This document shows, piece after piece, positions 47,487 to 59,108 of a DNA stretch of 64,000 bases. Source of the stretch: Tupaia tana (Eukaryota > Chordata > Mammalia > Scandentia > Tupaiidae); contig JAKSZU010000009.1 in assembly GCA_026018925.1 (NCBI GenBank), positions 39,205,194 to 39,269,193 on the forward strand, read 5' to 3'. Position numbers and translations under genes: made by a program. Position 1 is the stretch's first letter; every line of letters begins with the position of its first letter. A model generated the notes under the pieces. It was not told the origin of the DNA, searched no databases, and saw nothing but the letters and a program-made list of their open reading frames with translations.

Positions 47487-47744
47487 TTTTGAGAGAGAGG
47501 TTTCTGCTATAGGGTGTGGGCGCTCGCCAGAAATACAGAGAGAGACAGAAAGACAGAAAGCGAGAAATCACTCCCCAGGGGGGATGGCCATGCTGCAATC
47601 CTTTCTTCTCCATTCTCCTCTCTGGATCTTGGGCACGCATGCACACGCACCCAGCGTGAGTTTAAGCCACCAGGTCCCGGACTCAAAATGCAATCAACTA
47701 CATTGGAGTCCAGCAACATAGCCATTACGCTAACTGCTGGTCCC
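47461..47744 (-). mobile_element. CYN-type SINE
   Basis: Perfect 17-bp duplication tataaaccaatatttct (47444-47460, 47745-47761). Confidence 0.95.
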
Positions 47745-47761
47745 TATAAACCAATATTTCT

Positions 47762-49120
47762 AAAATGCCTACATAGTCCTCTAGTAAATCTACCATTCTC
47801 CAGTAATTGCTTTTCTCCATAACCTCCATTGTTTTTTGACACCGTCTTTATTGCAAATGAAGTCAGTTCCTTTAGTGTGAGCTCTGGAACTAGTTCTATT
47901 ATGGTTTGCTTTTTTTTTCTTCCCCAGAAAATAATGTGTAAGCCATTCCTCTACAGCTGAGTATAAGAAAACTAAGTGTATGTTTCTCTGTGTGACCCCC
48001 TTCTTTTAAGAGCTGGGTGCCCAGGGATAAAGTGGGCATTAGTTTCAGTTTTTCTTGAAATACCTCTCTTGATATGATATTTCTGTTTTATTATCTGGGG
48101 TGGCAGCAATCTGGACCCCAGATGGATTTTCAACATATTGTACCAAAAGTAGAGTCTCCATCCCGCCACAGGGGACTGAGTAGAAGATGGGATATCCAAC
48201 TCTAGGCCACACTCATCCAAAGTATACCTTCTGCAAGAGGTGACCAAGGCAAAAAATGCTGATGTACATCTCCCAGGAAAATCACATAGCCTTTTGACCG
48301 GTTGCTGAGGAAAGAGGAAGCTTTATGTCAGTCTCAAATGGAATTTCTATCATGCTGTCTGAGTGCCCTAAGCAAATGTTTTCTCATTTGCTCTAATCTA
48401 TGTCCTTTTATATTTCTTTTTGAGAGCAATATAATGGAGAAATCTTAAGCAGTGAATACAAAAACTAACCTTGCGGAAGGAAGAGTATACATTTAACTGT
48501 ATCAACTTAAAAAGCAATTTACTTCCCACATATAGTTGTAAACAATATAGAGCAATGAGCCCAGAAATAGTGAAGTTTAAGAGTTGGGTGTTGTGAGGAT
48601 AAGATGGTCAAAGAGAGACCTATCAAAATCACTGTCATAAGGAATGTGACTGTGGGCATACCCAAGGCTGTATCCCCTTAAGAACAACAGCAGAGGTTCC
48701 ACATTCGGGGATAGGCAGGGAGGGAGAACAAGGAAAGAAAGAAGGAAAGACTTCATTAAAATAATACAGCAAATAAACATACAAGAAAATATCAATAACA
48801 AGCCATGGAGTAGGGGGATCAGTACTCAGTAAATCTGTATTACCTGAAATGTCCAGTTTCTTTTTTTTTTTTCTTTTTTTATGAGTTAGGTAGATACAGG
48901 AATGTTTAGTCCATACATGGCAGAATAAAAGCAAGAACAGATATTTAGGCCAAAATATGCTTGTGTGAGTGACCACATGTCAGATATAATAGAGAGGCAC
49001 TTCAGAGAAGCCATTATAACTAGAAGTAAAGCAAACCATGATTGAAGAAGAAAAGTTCGATGACAATGTCTTATCAAGTAGAAAATGTCAATAAAGTGAT
49101 AGAAATGATTTAAACAAACC
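47762..49120. other. Unassigned ~1.36-kb segment between L1M parts
   Basis: Not L1-like to my eye. Holds a 91-codon minus ORF (47972-48247) without recognisable motifs. Possibly an older insertion. Confidence 0.4.
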
Positions 49121-49124
49121 AAAT

Positions 49125-49350
49125 AAAAAATTTTGTGTTTACTTATTTCTTTTCATGAGAGAAAGATAGAAAAAGAGAGAATCTTGATAAAGTCTTGCCA
49201 TACCATGATTTTCCCCTCAGACTCCAAGCCAGCCAGGATCACAGGTGTATATACCAGGTATGTTCAGATCAACCCAGAATCTGAACCCAGGCCTCCCATG
49301 TGGCCCTAGTTTCATACAGCAGTGCCTTACTCCATTACCACTGTGGTTAG
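49125..49350 (-). mobile_element. Second-family SINE
   Basis: 'tttacttatttcttttcatg' tail, 'agagaatcttgataaagtct', head end 'ttaccactgtggttaggg'. Confidence 0.5.
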
Positions 49351-49369
49351 GGCATGGAAATTCTTGAGT

Positions 49370-49648
49370 TGAAAAGTACAATAACTAAAGCAAAAATTTC
49401 ACCAGAAGTGCTCAAGAGATTTGAACTGGCCAAAGAAATACATTAACTTGAAGATACATTGATGGACTTTATTCTGTCCAAAGAACAGAGATAAAAATAA
49501 TAAAGAAAAAGGGACATAGCTTCAAAGAATTAGGAATTTCTCTCAGAAAGAAATGGTAATCCTTCTTGTATGCTCATCAGCATACAAAATGAGCTCATAG
49601 TACCTTAAATGTCCAGAAAGTAAGGGAGTGCTAAGAGAAAAAACAAAC

Positions 49649-49696
<48 letters not shown>

Positions 49697-49906
49697 CTCT
49701 ATTCCATGGGGGAAAGTGGAACAATAGAGACTCAAAAATCATGAAATTACATTTTTAAAAATAATTTTTTAAAATTTTATTTCTCCTTCTTTTTTTAAAA
49801 ATTTGATCAGAGAAAGAGAGGTATGGTGGTTGGAATTACATTTTTTAAAGGCTGAAGATAATAATTTTCAATTTAGAATTTTGCATCAAGGAAAAAATAC
49901 CTTAAA
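49370..49906 (+). mobile_element. Old L1M relic, middle part
   Basis: 'gagttgaaaagtacaataac', 'tttgaactggccaaagaaat', 'aatttagaattttgcatcaa' are L1M ORF1-region strings in sense order. Confidence 0.6.
49655..49689. repeat. (CA)n microsatellite
   Basis: About 17 CA units. Confidence 0.95.
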
Positions 49907-49918
49907 AGAATGTCAAGA

Positions 49919-50184
49919 AATGCCAGCAGATAGTGTAGCGGTTACATCACTGGAATCCCACATGACTGTCTGCAGTTCGAGTCCTAGATCGATGTCTTGA
50001 AACTCTCACCAGACATGTGTGTGTGCTGGCCAAGATCCCAGAAGAACAACAGAGGAGAAGGGATTGCTGCATGACCATCTCCCTGAGAGGTGATTTCTCA
50101 CTTTCACTCTCACTTTCTCTGTCTTTCTCTCTCTGGAGAACATCCACCTGCACCTTAAGACAAAAACCTCTAAAAAAAAAAAAG
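49919..50184 (+). mobile_element. CYN-type SINE
   Basis: Perfect duplication agaatgtcaaga (49907-49918, 50189-50200). Confidence 0.92.
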
Positions 50185-50284
50185 ACATAGAATGTCAAGA
50201 GTTCAGCTGAGCTTTTGAAAATTAAGCTGCTAGGTTTAGGAGTAATCAAAGCAATAAGCCATCAATGAAAGTAACACTAAAGGC

Positions 50285-50800
50285 TTACTCGTAGTATAAG
50301 CGAGAGGCTCAACAAAAGAAAGCTGTGTTCTCCTTGCTCTATATTCTCCCATGGAAGAGGGTCTGTGTGAAGGTCAGGTAGATAAACACAGATGTGGGGG
50401 TCATCTCACTGCTGAAGAATCCTCTAAACAAAGTTCTTGGAGTTTTATAGATTTGGATGCTGGGAAGGAGGAGGGGAGAGGGCCAGAAGTGGATAACTAC
50501 TGAGTACTGAATCACAGTGGAGAAAAGTGTCTTCAATTTTTTCCCCTCCTCCTCCCAATAAGGAGGTCTCAGCAGAGGTGCCTGATGGAGGCTTTGACCA
50601 AAGTTCTCAGATGAAAAAGACCTCCAAATAAAAGACCACCTGGAATTAGAATACAAATATGCATAAAAGCATGCCTGTCTAGAGAGATCGAGTTCACGAC
50701 TGTAATTCGCCTCAGCAACTGCCATGCACCAGATACACTGGCTGTGCACCATGTCTACTAGGGGGAAGGGCAATTTTTCCCATAAGATCTGTCAGGTAAA
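50285..50800 (-). mobile_element. Possible LTR-like insert
   Basis: Less AT-rich block between L1M parts. On the minus strand it begins near TGTTTTACC and has a TATA-like 'ctataaaactcc'. No clear ends, family or poly(A) signal. The 144-codon ORF inside has no recognisable domain. Confidence 0.2.
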
Positions 50801-50849
50801 ACATAGGTAATTGGCTATGAAAAATGACATGTAGTTTTTTGCTTTATTT

Positions 50850-51060
50850 TTGGCTAGAAACTGGATTCCTCCAAAAGTAGATGTAATTAAGGTATTCTCA
50901 GAAAAAAATAAAAACTATGGAAACTTTGTCATCAATATCCTCATACTAAAAGAAATACCAAAAGTTAGTTCATCTGGTGGGAAAAAAAAAATAAAGAAAA
51001 GGAAAGACAAAATATATATCAAGATGGAAACATGAAGGGAAGAAGACAGAAAAGAGTGCA
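50850..51060 (+). mobile_element. Old L1M relic, further part
   Basis: 'aaggtattctcagaaaaaaa' and 'ctaaaagaaataccaaaagt' read like L1M ORF1 3' region/intergenic text. Confidence 0.5.
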
Positions 51061-51189
51061 TATATGTGAGTAAATGTAAATGAATATTTACTCTATAAAA
51101 CAATAATAATGTCACGCTGAATTCTTACTGAAAGAGAATAGAGACCACATGGCAATGCAGCAGAAAATACTACTCTGCCAGACAATCCC

Positions 51190-51370
51190 ACTTGAAAAAG
51201 TTCTGGGTTAATGTCCAGAGTCCTTGCTAAGTATCCTGGGCATGTGTGTGCCCTTGATCTGGGCTGGCTGAAGCTGGAGGTGGATCACAGTGTTAACACT
51301 GTTAGGGGTGCTCTCTATTTCTGTCTGTTTCTCTCACTCATGAAAGCAATAAATGAATAAACTGAAAAAA
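51190..51370 (+). mobile_element. Second-family SINE
   Basis: Ends 'ctctcactcatgaaag', then 'caataaatgaataaactg'. 'gatctgggctggctgaagct' is shared with 52295. Confidence 0.6.
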
Positions 51371-51597
51371 AAAGAAAAAAAAACAAAACATTTATCATGG
51401 ATTTGCTGATAGAGGGAAAAATAAAAAAAATTTTCATTACTCCAAAAGTAAGCTACAAAAGACAAAAAAGAAAAAAAGAAGAAAAAAAATGGTGTATATG
51501 TAGAAAACAAGAGTACATTGGAAAATTTAAAGTAAAACATCATAAAATAACCAAAAAACAAACTTCTAAATGAAATTAAATGCTTATAATGGATTTT

Positions 51598-51848
51598 TTA
51601 GAGACTTTGCTATATGCCATGTGTGTTCACCAGAGAGACAGACAGACAAAGTGACAGAAAGTGAGAAATGAACCCCCAGGGAGGATGGTCATGCCACAAT
51701 TCCTTCTTCTCCATTTTCCCCTTGGGATTTCGGGCATGCATGCACATGTGCCCAGCATGAGTTTTAAGCCATCTGGTCTGAGACTTGAACCATGGTTGAG
51801 AACATGGGAGTCCAGCAATGTAACCATTATACCATCTGCTGGTCCCAC
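51598..51848 (-). mobile_element. CYN-type SINE
   Basis: Long form, moderately old; 'aatggattt' on both sides. Confidence 0.88.
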
Positions 51849-51869
51849 TTAGAATGGATTTAAAAACTA

Positions 51870-52165
51870 TTGTTTAAACAGGAGACATAACTTCATGCAA
51901 ATACAGAAAGTTTAAAAGCAGTAGGATGAAAAATACACATATCATGCAAATCCTAAATAGAGATAGCTGAGGGAGTGATGCTAATAACGGACAAAGCAGA
52001 GTTTAAAGTAAGAACGCTTACTAGAGATAAAAGGAATAATTTAGGATGGAGGGTCAATATAGCAGGACAATTGAACAATTCTATATTTGTATGTCCTTAA
52101 CAACATGATGTCAGATATGTATGCAATAAAATTTGATAAGCTAAAAAGGAAAAATCAAAAAGTTA
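51870..52165 (+). mobile_element. Old L1M relic, start of ORF2 (endonuclease region)
   Basis: 'gacaaagcagagtttaaagt', 'ggagggtcaatatagcagga', 'atttgtatgtccttaacaac' correspond to the conserved endonuclease-domain stretch, with stops. Confidence 0.65.
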
Positions 52166-52169
52166 CAAG

Positions 52170-52415
52170 CTCAGGGCTGGACAGTGATGCACAGGTACTG
52201 CAGCACTCTGTGAGTCTTACCTACATAAGAAGGTTCTGCACTCACATCTGGAGACCTCCCTGAGCACTCCAGGTGTGTGTATACCAGTGATCCTGGCTGG
52301 CTAAGGCTGGGGGTAATTGTGTCTTGAAGACTCTGTTGGGGGTGCCTGTCTTTCTTTCTTACTTTCTGTCTCTGTCACTCTCTCATAAAAAAATTAAATG
52401 AATAAACTTTTAAAA
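52170..52415 (+). mobile_element. Second-family SINE, best copy
   Basis: 'agggctggacagtgatgcac' head, 'ggttctgcactcacatctgg' B-box area, 'gatcctggctggctaaggct', 'gttgggggtgcctgtc', CT-rich block, then 'aaattaaatgaataaac' tail. Confidence 0.65.
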
Positions 52416-52429
52416 AATCTTATGTTGAA

Positions 52430-53035
52430 ATGTAATGGCCAATATGGTAATATTAAGAGATGGATCTTTTAGGAGGTGATTCTGTCATGAGGGTTCTGCC
52501 CTTAAGTGATCAGCAACCTTACAAGATAGGTTGAAGGGACTGCCTATTTGCTCCTTTACCCTTCTGCCATGTGAAAACATGGCATTCACCTCCTCTGGAA
52601 GGCATTGCATTCAAGATACCATCTCAGAAGGAGAGAACAGCACTCACCAGACATTGACTCTGTCAGTGCCTTGATCTTAGACTGCCAGTCTTCAAAACTG
52701 AGAAATAAGTTTCTGTTCTGTATAAATTACCTGGGCTCAGGTAATTTTTTTTTCACATTTTTTGAGAGATATTTGCTATAGGGTGTGTCTCTCTTGCCGG
52801 AGAGACAGAGAGACAGAAAGTGAGAAATTACGCCTCAGGGAGAATGGCCACACTGCCACCCCTCCTCCAGTCTCTTCTCAGGATTTTGGGCACACATGTA
52901 TATGTGTTTCAGGCCATTGGGCCCGCGACTTGAACCACAGTAGACCACATGGAAGCCCGGAGCCTTAACCACTATGCCATCTGATGGCCCTGGTTCAGGT
53001 ATTTATTTATTGCTGCAAGAATGGACTGAGATACC
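52430..53035 (+). mobile_element. MaLR LTR relic (MST/MLT1 type)
   Basis: 'cttatgttgaaatgtaatgg', 'ttttaggaggtgattctgtc', 'aactgagaaataagtttctg', 'gcaagaatggactgagatac' in order. Interrupted by a SINE at 52746-52990. Confidence 0.8.
52746..52990 (-). mobile_element. CYN-type SINE in MaLR LTR
   Basis: Duplicated target 'ggctcaggtaattt' / 'ggttcaggtattt'. Confidence 0.88.
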
Positions 53036-53090
53036 ATATGACCCAGAAATGCATCTCCCAGCTATGCACCTAACAGAAATTTACATATAT

Positions 53091-53092
<2 letters not shown>

Positions 53093-53128
<36 letters not shown>
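53093..53128. repeat. (GT)n microsatellite
   Basis: About 18 units. Confidence 0.95.
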
Positions 53129-53130
<2 letters not shown>

Positions 53131-53145
53131 AACATTAGACATGTA

Positions 53146-53758
53146 CAGATTGTGCATCCTTAAGCCAGAAATCTTCAAATACAAAAATGCATCACATTCA
53201 AAACTTTTTGAGTGATTGCATGATACCACAAGTGGAAAATCCCACACCTATCCTCCTGATGGGTGGTAGTCAAAAATGCTCCAAGATACATAAAATCTTT
53301 GGACCTGAAGATTAGATATAATGGTTACATTGCTAGACTCCCACATAGTCGACTATGGTTTGAGCTCCAGACCCGTGGCTTGAAACTCACACTGGGTACA
53401 TGTGCATACATGACCAAGACTCTGAGAGGAGAATGAAGAAGGGATTGCAGCATGGCCATCCCTCCTGGGGGGTGATTTCTCCCTGTCTCTCTGTCTCTCT
53501 AGCAAGCACATGTACCCTATAGCAAATATCTCTCTTTAAATATTATGTATCTATATAATATATATACACACACATATAAAATCTCCTCAGGCTATGTATA
53601 TAAAATGTATATAAAACAAATGAATTTTATGTTTAGACTTGGTCCCAATTTCCAAGATATTTTATCTTGTTCATAGGAAAATACTAAAATCTCAAAAGAA
53701 AATCTAAAATTCAAGACACTTCTGGTCTCAAGAATTTCAGATAAGGGATACTCAACCG
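53146..53758 (+). mobile_element. MER2-type (Tigger group) DNA transposon
   Basis: Left end 'cagattgtgcatccttaagc' and right end 'cagataagggatactcaacc' are imperfect inverted repeats. The interior 'actttttgagtgattgcatg' and 'catttctggtctcaag'-like text matches MER2. No transposase; a SINE sits inside. Confidence 0.8.
53303..53538 (+). mobile_element. CYN-type SINE in MER2
   Basis: Long form with 'ccctatagcaaatatctctc' end. Confidence 0.88.
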
Positions 53759-53762
53759 ATAT

Positions 53763-54090
53763 ATGAATATGCATAGCAACCTATTTGTGATGAGCTCGTA
53801 TTGGAAAAAAAAGTATTATCCCATAGCAGTAAAAATGTTCAATAAATTGTTTCATAAAATGAAGCTACTATAACTACATATAAAAAATATGGATAAATGT
53901 CATTGAACCTGAAGTCATCTGATGTCAGACACAAAAATACAGAACACATGATGCTCTCTATAGAATTAAAATAGGATAACACTAAGCTATGACACTAATA
54001 GTCAACTACTATTTATGTTTGGATAAATGGGTTAGAATTGTGACTGATCAAAGTGTGTGAGGGGGTCTTTGGAGTGCTGTCATGTTCTAT
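53763..54090. other. Unassigned AT-rich DNA
   Basis: Nothing supported. Confidence 0.5.
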
Positions 54091-54097
54091 TTCTTTC

Positions 54098-54310
54098 TTT
54101 TTTTGTATAAAATATCTTTATTTAAAGGGGTCAAATACATTAATCAAGTTTGTTGAGTAAGATAAATAAATGTAATATGCATATATGAAAAATTAGTGAT
54201 GTTATACTTCTTGATCCTTGGTGATTATTATATAAATTTGTTTACTTTGGGATAATTTACCAAACTCTATACTTATAAAGTGTGATTTTTTTAAATTGTT
54301 TAATCAATAG
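54098..54310 (-). pseudogene. Possible 3'-UTR retrocopy (gene unknown)
   Basis: On the minus strand: AATAAA (54122-54117) then a short A run (54104-54098), the usual spacing of a cleaved and polyadenylated transcript. The 5' boundary and source are not visible. Confidence 0.3.
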
Positions 54311-54326
54311 TTTCAATATTAAGCTT

Positions 54327-54570
54327 AGGGCCAACAGTGATGCAATGTCTAAAACAAATAGATCCCACGTAGCCAAACATACAGTTTGAATCCAAAACTG
54401 GTGACGGAAAACATGCCAAGTGTATGCCCCAAATTCTAAAAAAGGAGAAAAGGAAGAGAAGGAATTGCCGCATGACCATCCACCTTGGGGGTGCTTTCTC
54501 ACTTTCTCCCCTGCCCCCCTCCCAGCTCACAAGCACAAGTGCCCTTTGGCAAAATTTTAAAAAAGAAAAG
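54327..54570 (+). mobile_element. CYN-type SINE (old)
   Basis: 'gggccaacagtgatgcaatg' head and full middle. Confidence 0.8.
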
Positions 54571-54668
54571 ATTTAAACTAAAATTGCTTTCTTTCCTTTA
54601 AATGTACATCTCTTCCACTGTCTGCCAACTCAAGCTAAGTAGTCATTATTGAGTATTAAATCTTTCTT

Positions 54669-54822
54669 TTTCTAAAATTTCATTTATTATTATTTTTTAA
54701 TCTGACCACACAGAGACATGGGGGGGAGGGAGTAAGAAAGCAAGGTGCCTGGTCCAGGACTCGAACTGTGGCCAACCATGTGGGAGTCCAGCGCTTCAAC
54801 CACCATGCCACCTATTGACCCC
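54669..54822 (-). mobile_element. Short CYN-type SINE
   Basis: Flanked by gtattaaatctttct / gtattcaatctttct. Confidence 0.88.
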
Positions 54823-54929
54823 AAGTATTCAATCTTTCTAATCAGCCGCTTTCTGTCATAGCTACAAATTAATTATCTCTGGAATCTGTCTACTTTTTTT
54901 CACTCCACTTCTACTACTTTATTGTAAGC

Positions 54930-55270
54930 CATCATTATCTCTTGACTTGCTATATGGCAATGACTTTTTCTCAACTCATCCCCATACCCTTGATTTCACT
55001 TTTTGCCCTTTCCAAACCCCCTCTCTATAGTACAGTCCAAATTGCTTTTCCAAAGCTCAAATAACAAAATTGGCCATGTAACTCCCCTGTTAAAACTTTA
55101 ATTTCTTCCCCATTTCTCTTATGATAAAGTCCATTGACTATAATGTAACTTGCAAAATGCTTAATAATCAAACTCCTTTTTCTTTCTCTAGCCTCATCTC
55201 TTGCCTTTATTATTTATCCCATCTTCCACCAAAGTCTTGCAGAATGTGCTCCATCCATACTAAATAGTTT
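54930..55270 (+). mobile_element. L2 LINE fragment
   Basis: 'ccatgtaactcccctgttaa', 'atgataaagtccattgacta' and 'cttgcagaatgtgctccatc' are L2 3'-region strings. A second part may lie at 56110-56300. Confidence 0.65.
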
Positions 55271-55296
55271 GCAGCTATTAAAATATATAGTACTCA

Positions 55297-55575
55297 CAGC
55301 CAGCACTCAGGTGGTTAAGGTGCCTGACTCCCACATGGGCAACCATGGTTAGAGTCCCAGACCTGGAGGCTTGAAACTCACTCTGGGCATGTGTGTGCTT
55401 GTGTACCCAAAACCCTAAGAGGAGAATTGGGAAGGGATTGCAGTGTGCCCATTCCCTCCAGGGGGTGATTTTCACTATCCTTTTCTCTTTCTCTGTCTGT
55501 CCATCTGTCTCTTTCTCTCTCATGCAAGCGCACATATCCTATAGTAAAAACCTGAAAACGACAACAACAACAAAC
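55297..55575 (+). mobile_element. CYN-type SINE
   Basis: 'agccagcactcaggtggtta' head; tail is (AAC)n-like. Confidence 0.85.
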
Positions 55576-55696
55576 AGTGATTTTCTTTAGAGACTCCAGA
55601 GTTCCCATTTTGAAAGGCTTTAGGTGCAGCAATATTGCTGGAAGATGGTGGTAAAAGGTATTCTCTTAAAGCTGTATTTCTATTACAAATTAACCT

Positions 55697-55699
<3 letters not shown>

Positions 55700-55731
<32 letters not shown>
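55700..55731. repeat. (GT)n microsatellite
   Basis: About 16 units. Confidence 0.95.
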
Positions 55732-55732
<1 letters not shown>

Positions 55733-55825
55733 TATCTGGTAGTTTGGTGGTGATGCTAATAGAGATTCTGAGAGGCTAATGCTTCCCTCACACTCCAGAC
55801 TTTTACACTTGTAATATGTGATTTC

Positions 55826-56089
55826 CTTTTTTCTATTTGGAGAGGCTTTTGCTATAGGGCACGTGCACTCGCCAGAAAGGCAGAGAGAGACAGAGAGACA
55901 GAAAGCAAGAAATCACCCCCCAGGGATATGGCCATACCGCAATCCCTTCTCCTCCATTCTCCTCTTGGGATCTTGGGCATTCACACACATGTGCCCGGCG
56001 TGAGTTTAAGCCACCAGGTCCAGGACTCGAACCGTGGTCGACTACATGGGAGTCCAGTGACATAGCCATTACATTATCTGCTGGTCCCA
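55826..56089 (-). mobile_element. CYN-type SINE
   Basis: Flanked by taatatgtgatttc / taatctgtgatttc. Confidence 0.93.
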
Positions 56090-56109
56090 TAATCTGTGAT
56101 TTCTAGAGC

Positions 56110-56300
56110 ATTTGTTTTCTCTCTCCTTCCTTTCACCTAATCATCAGATCATTCTTCCAGTTCAGATGTGACTTTCTTCAGGAAATATCTCCTAACTTTT
56201 CCAAACCAGATTAGGTGTCCCTCTTCAATTTAACTGTAGCACTGTCAACTTGGTTCCATTATGGTACTATAATATGTTGAAGTCACATAGATAATAAAAA
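56110..56300 (+). mobile_element. L2 LINE fragment
   Basis: 'gactttcttcaggaaatatc', 'tcctaacttttccaaacc' fit the L2 segment after that at 54930-55270, in the same orientation. Confidence 0.6.
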
Positions 56301-56384
56301 ATCTTTATCTCCTTCTCAGATTGGCAAGGAGATCTCTGGAGAAAATGAAGCACTAGAGATGAAGCACCTAGGAGCTGAAAACAC

Positions 56385-56628
56385 AGAGAAAGGTTTAGAG
56401 CCTCAGATTGGTGTGCTCATTAGAGAGAGAGATGGATGGAGTGAGAAATCTTCTTTTAGGGAAGATGGCCCCATTGCAATCCTTTTCTCTCCAGTGTCCT
56501 CTCAGAATTTGGGACACACATGCACACACACCTGGCATGATTTTCAAGCTGCTGGGTTCACGCCTTGAACTGTACTATTAGCCACGTGGGATCCAGTTGC
56601 CTTAATCTCCATGTCACTTGCTGGTGCC
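56385..56628 (-). mobile_element. CYN-type SINE (old)
   Basis: Diverged long form, head end 'acttgctggtgcc'. Confidence 0.78.
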
Positions 56629-56645
56629 TAAACCCAGTAATTTTT

Positions 56646-56895
56646 TTTTTTTTTTGAGAGGTTTTTGCTACAGGGCGCGTGCACTCGCCGGAAAGACAGG
56701 GAGAGACAGAGAGACAAAACCCCTCAGGGAGGATGGCCACGCCGCAATCCCTTCTCCTCCATTCTCCTATCGGGATCTTGGGCACGTATGCAGACGTGCC
56801 CAGCATGAGTTTAAGCCACCGGGTCCGGGACTTGAACCGCAGTCAACTATATGGGAGCTCAGTGACATAGCCATTATGCTAATTGCTGGTCCCAT
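56646..56895 (-). mobile_element. CYN-type SINE
   Basis: Flanked by acccagtaatttt on both sides. Confidence 0.92.
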
Positions 56896-56910
56896 ATACC
56901 CAGTAATTTT

Positions 56911-57165
56911 AAAGGGACAAGAGAAAGATGGCTGAAGGAAGCATGTAGGTAGAGTACAGAGAGAAATAAATTTTAAATTGCAACACAAGGCTGGAAACTA
57001 GACAGTCTAAAACCATGAAGGATTTTTTTTTCGTTTTATTAATGAGTTTGATCTTTATGCAGTGAGATGTTGTTGAAGAACTTCTTTTTAAATTATGAGA
57101 TGATCTCTATTAGGTTTAAAACAATCAAAGTGTGGAACACAGAGAAGAGAAGCTAATATTTACTG
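56911..57165. other. Unassigned
   Basis: Nothing supported. Confidence 0.5.
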
Positions 57166-57179
57166 AAAACATAAAATAT

Positions 57180-57448
57180 TGGCATAGCTGTGGTGGTGCA
57201 AGTGGGAGGGTGCCACTGCATAATGTCTGGGGGTGTATGGGAGGCCCAGATTCAATGCCTTGCCCAACAGCTGTATGGACTGGGTGCAGACCTCGGTGCA
57301 CATCTGGGGTCCTAGTCAGCTGGCAGGCTGTGGCAGAAAGAATCACAATATGGCAAGACCCTATCAAGGATACCTATCTCTCTCTTTCTCTCTCACTCCC
57401 TCTGCCTCATGCATGCGTGCATGCTCTTTCTCTCTCATAAAAAAATAA
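57180..57448 (+). mobile_element. SINE-like element, probably second family
   Basis: tRNA-like start, CT-rich block, and 'ctctctcataaaaaaataaa' end as in 52415. Flanks 'ataaaatatt' / 'ataaaatatg'. The middle ('gcaagaccctatcaagg') differs from other copies. Confidence 0.5.
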
Positions 57449-57512
57449 AATAAAATATGTATAAATAGAAAATTTTTTAAAAACACAATAAACTGAAAAA
57501 TAGTGTTTATTG

Positions 57513-57761
57513 GGACCAGCAGTTAGCATAATGGCTATGCTGCTGGACTCCCACATAGTCGACTGTGGTTCGTGTCCCGGATCCGGTGGCTTAAAACTCA
57601 CGCCGGGCGTGTGTGTGTGCGTGCCCAAGATCCCGAGAGGAGAATGGAGGAGAAGGGATTGCAGTGTGGCCATGCCCCCTGAGGGGTGATTTCTCACTTT
57701 CTGTCTGTCTCTCTCTGTCTGTCTGGCGAGTGCATGTGCCCTATAGCAAAAACCTCTAAAA
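57513..57761 (+). mobile_element. CYN-type SINE, young
   Basis: Perfect 17-bp duplication aaaaatagtgtttattg (57496-57512, 57762-57778). Confidence 0.95.
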
Positions 57762-57924
57762 AAAAATAGTGTTTATTGCCACCAGGAGTGGGGACTTATG
57801 GCCTGGCATGGTATTTATACCCTTTCATATTGTGTATGTTTTTATTCTAGTGCATGATTGCTTTCTTAAATAAACACAAACAACATTTTATGACCCTGAG
57901 TTTTGTTATTGGACAAAGATAGGT

Positions 57925-58090
57925 TAAAATCTTAATCTGCTTATTCACTGTGTGAGTGTGGACAAGCGATTTCTGAACTTCAGTTTCCTCATATGTAAAT
58001 ATGGATAATAATCATGCATGCACATGGTTGTAAGGATTAAATAAGTCTTAAGTGCTTAAAAGAGATCCTGACACATGGTAAGTGCTCACT
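57925..58090 (+). mobile_element. MIR SINE relic
   Basis: 'ttcactgtgtgagtgtggac', 'aacttcagtttcctcatatg', 'ctgacacatggtaagtgctc'. Confidence 0.85.
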
Positions 58091-58134
58091 TTATCTTGTT
58101 CATTATTTTTGTCTTTATTGAAAGTCACACAGGT

Positions 58135-58560
58135 CAGCAGTACATAACAGCTGAGAACTTAAGCTTTGTACTCAGAATTGAGTTCCAAATCTGTTTTTTT
58201 GCTACATACTCATCTTGTGACTTATTTTTTAAGCTTATTTATTCAATGAGTGACAAAGGCCTGGAGAGAGAGAGACAACACCCCCAATAGGGTCTTGATA
58301 CTGCAATCCACCCACAGCTTCAGACAGCCTCAGATTATGGGCACACATGCCTAGAATGTTCAGGGAGATACCCAGACATGAACCCAGAATCTTCCCTTGT
58401 GAGTCACCCTCTTAGAGCATGGCATTTTACCACTGTGTCAGTGCCTACCTAGCTCCTCATTGTGTGACTTTTAATCAGGTCACGTTCTCTCTCTAAGCCT
58501 CTGTTTTATCACTGTAAATGTGGACAACTAGAGTAGTTTAGAGATCTGGGCCACAACAAT
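58135..58560 (+). mobile_element. MIR SINE relic split by another SINE
   Basis: Left part 58135-58216, right part 58456-58560 ('gtcacgttctctctctaagc', 'ctgttttatcactgtaaatg'). Confidence 0.75.
58217..58455 (-). mobile_element. Second-family SINE nested in MIR
   Basis: 'aagcttatttattcaatgag' tail, 'aatagggtcttgatactgca', decayed head. MIR text 'tgtgactt' is duplicated on both sides. Confidence 0.65.
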
Positions 58561-59090
58561 CATAGTGACAACTCCCATTTTGTGGGCACTTTGTATCTGC
58601 CAAGTTATATTAAGTGATTATAAATATTGGTTCATAGCCTAACTATTCTTATTATTAATAAGCATGTACAGAAAGAGATAGCAATAACAATAGCACTAAC
58701 TTCCATACTAGATATTGGATGATTACCAATTGTTTCTCTAAGAAAGCACAGAGATGCAATAAGTATATTTTTTAAATTTCAGTATTTTCTCACTCTCATG
58801 GCAAAGTCTCCTTACAATTAAGCAGTACCTCCACAAAGTCAGTCCAGGGTGATATCTACAAGATATTTGTCATCCAGGTAAAATAGGAGGTAGGATCCTT
58901 GTATATTGTATCTGGCACCAAGTCAGAAGAGTATCTTTTTTGTGTTGCTTATTCACAGAACTGATTGATACTCATATTGATAATCAATATGAATGGTGAG
59001 ATAGTACAGAATAGCTATGCTGTTACTGCACAAAATAATGTATAGGGGAGATGGGATATTGGTAGATGGAATAGGTAAATCCCAGGTTTC
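58561..59090. other. Unassigned
   Basis: Nothing supported. Confidence 0.5.
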
Positions 59091-59108
59091 TGAGACCAAT
59101 GTACTTTT

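Noticed and set aside
50339..50773. 144-codon ORF as a gene
   Set aside because: No recognisable domain, lies between transposon pieces, and starts with no contextual support.
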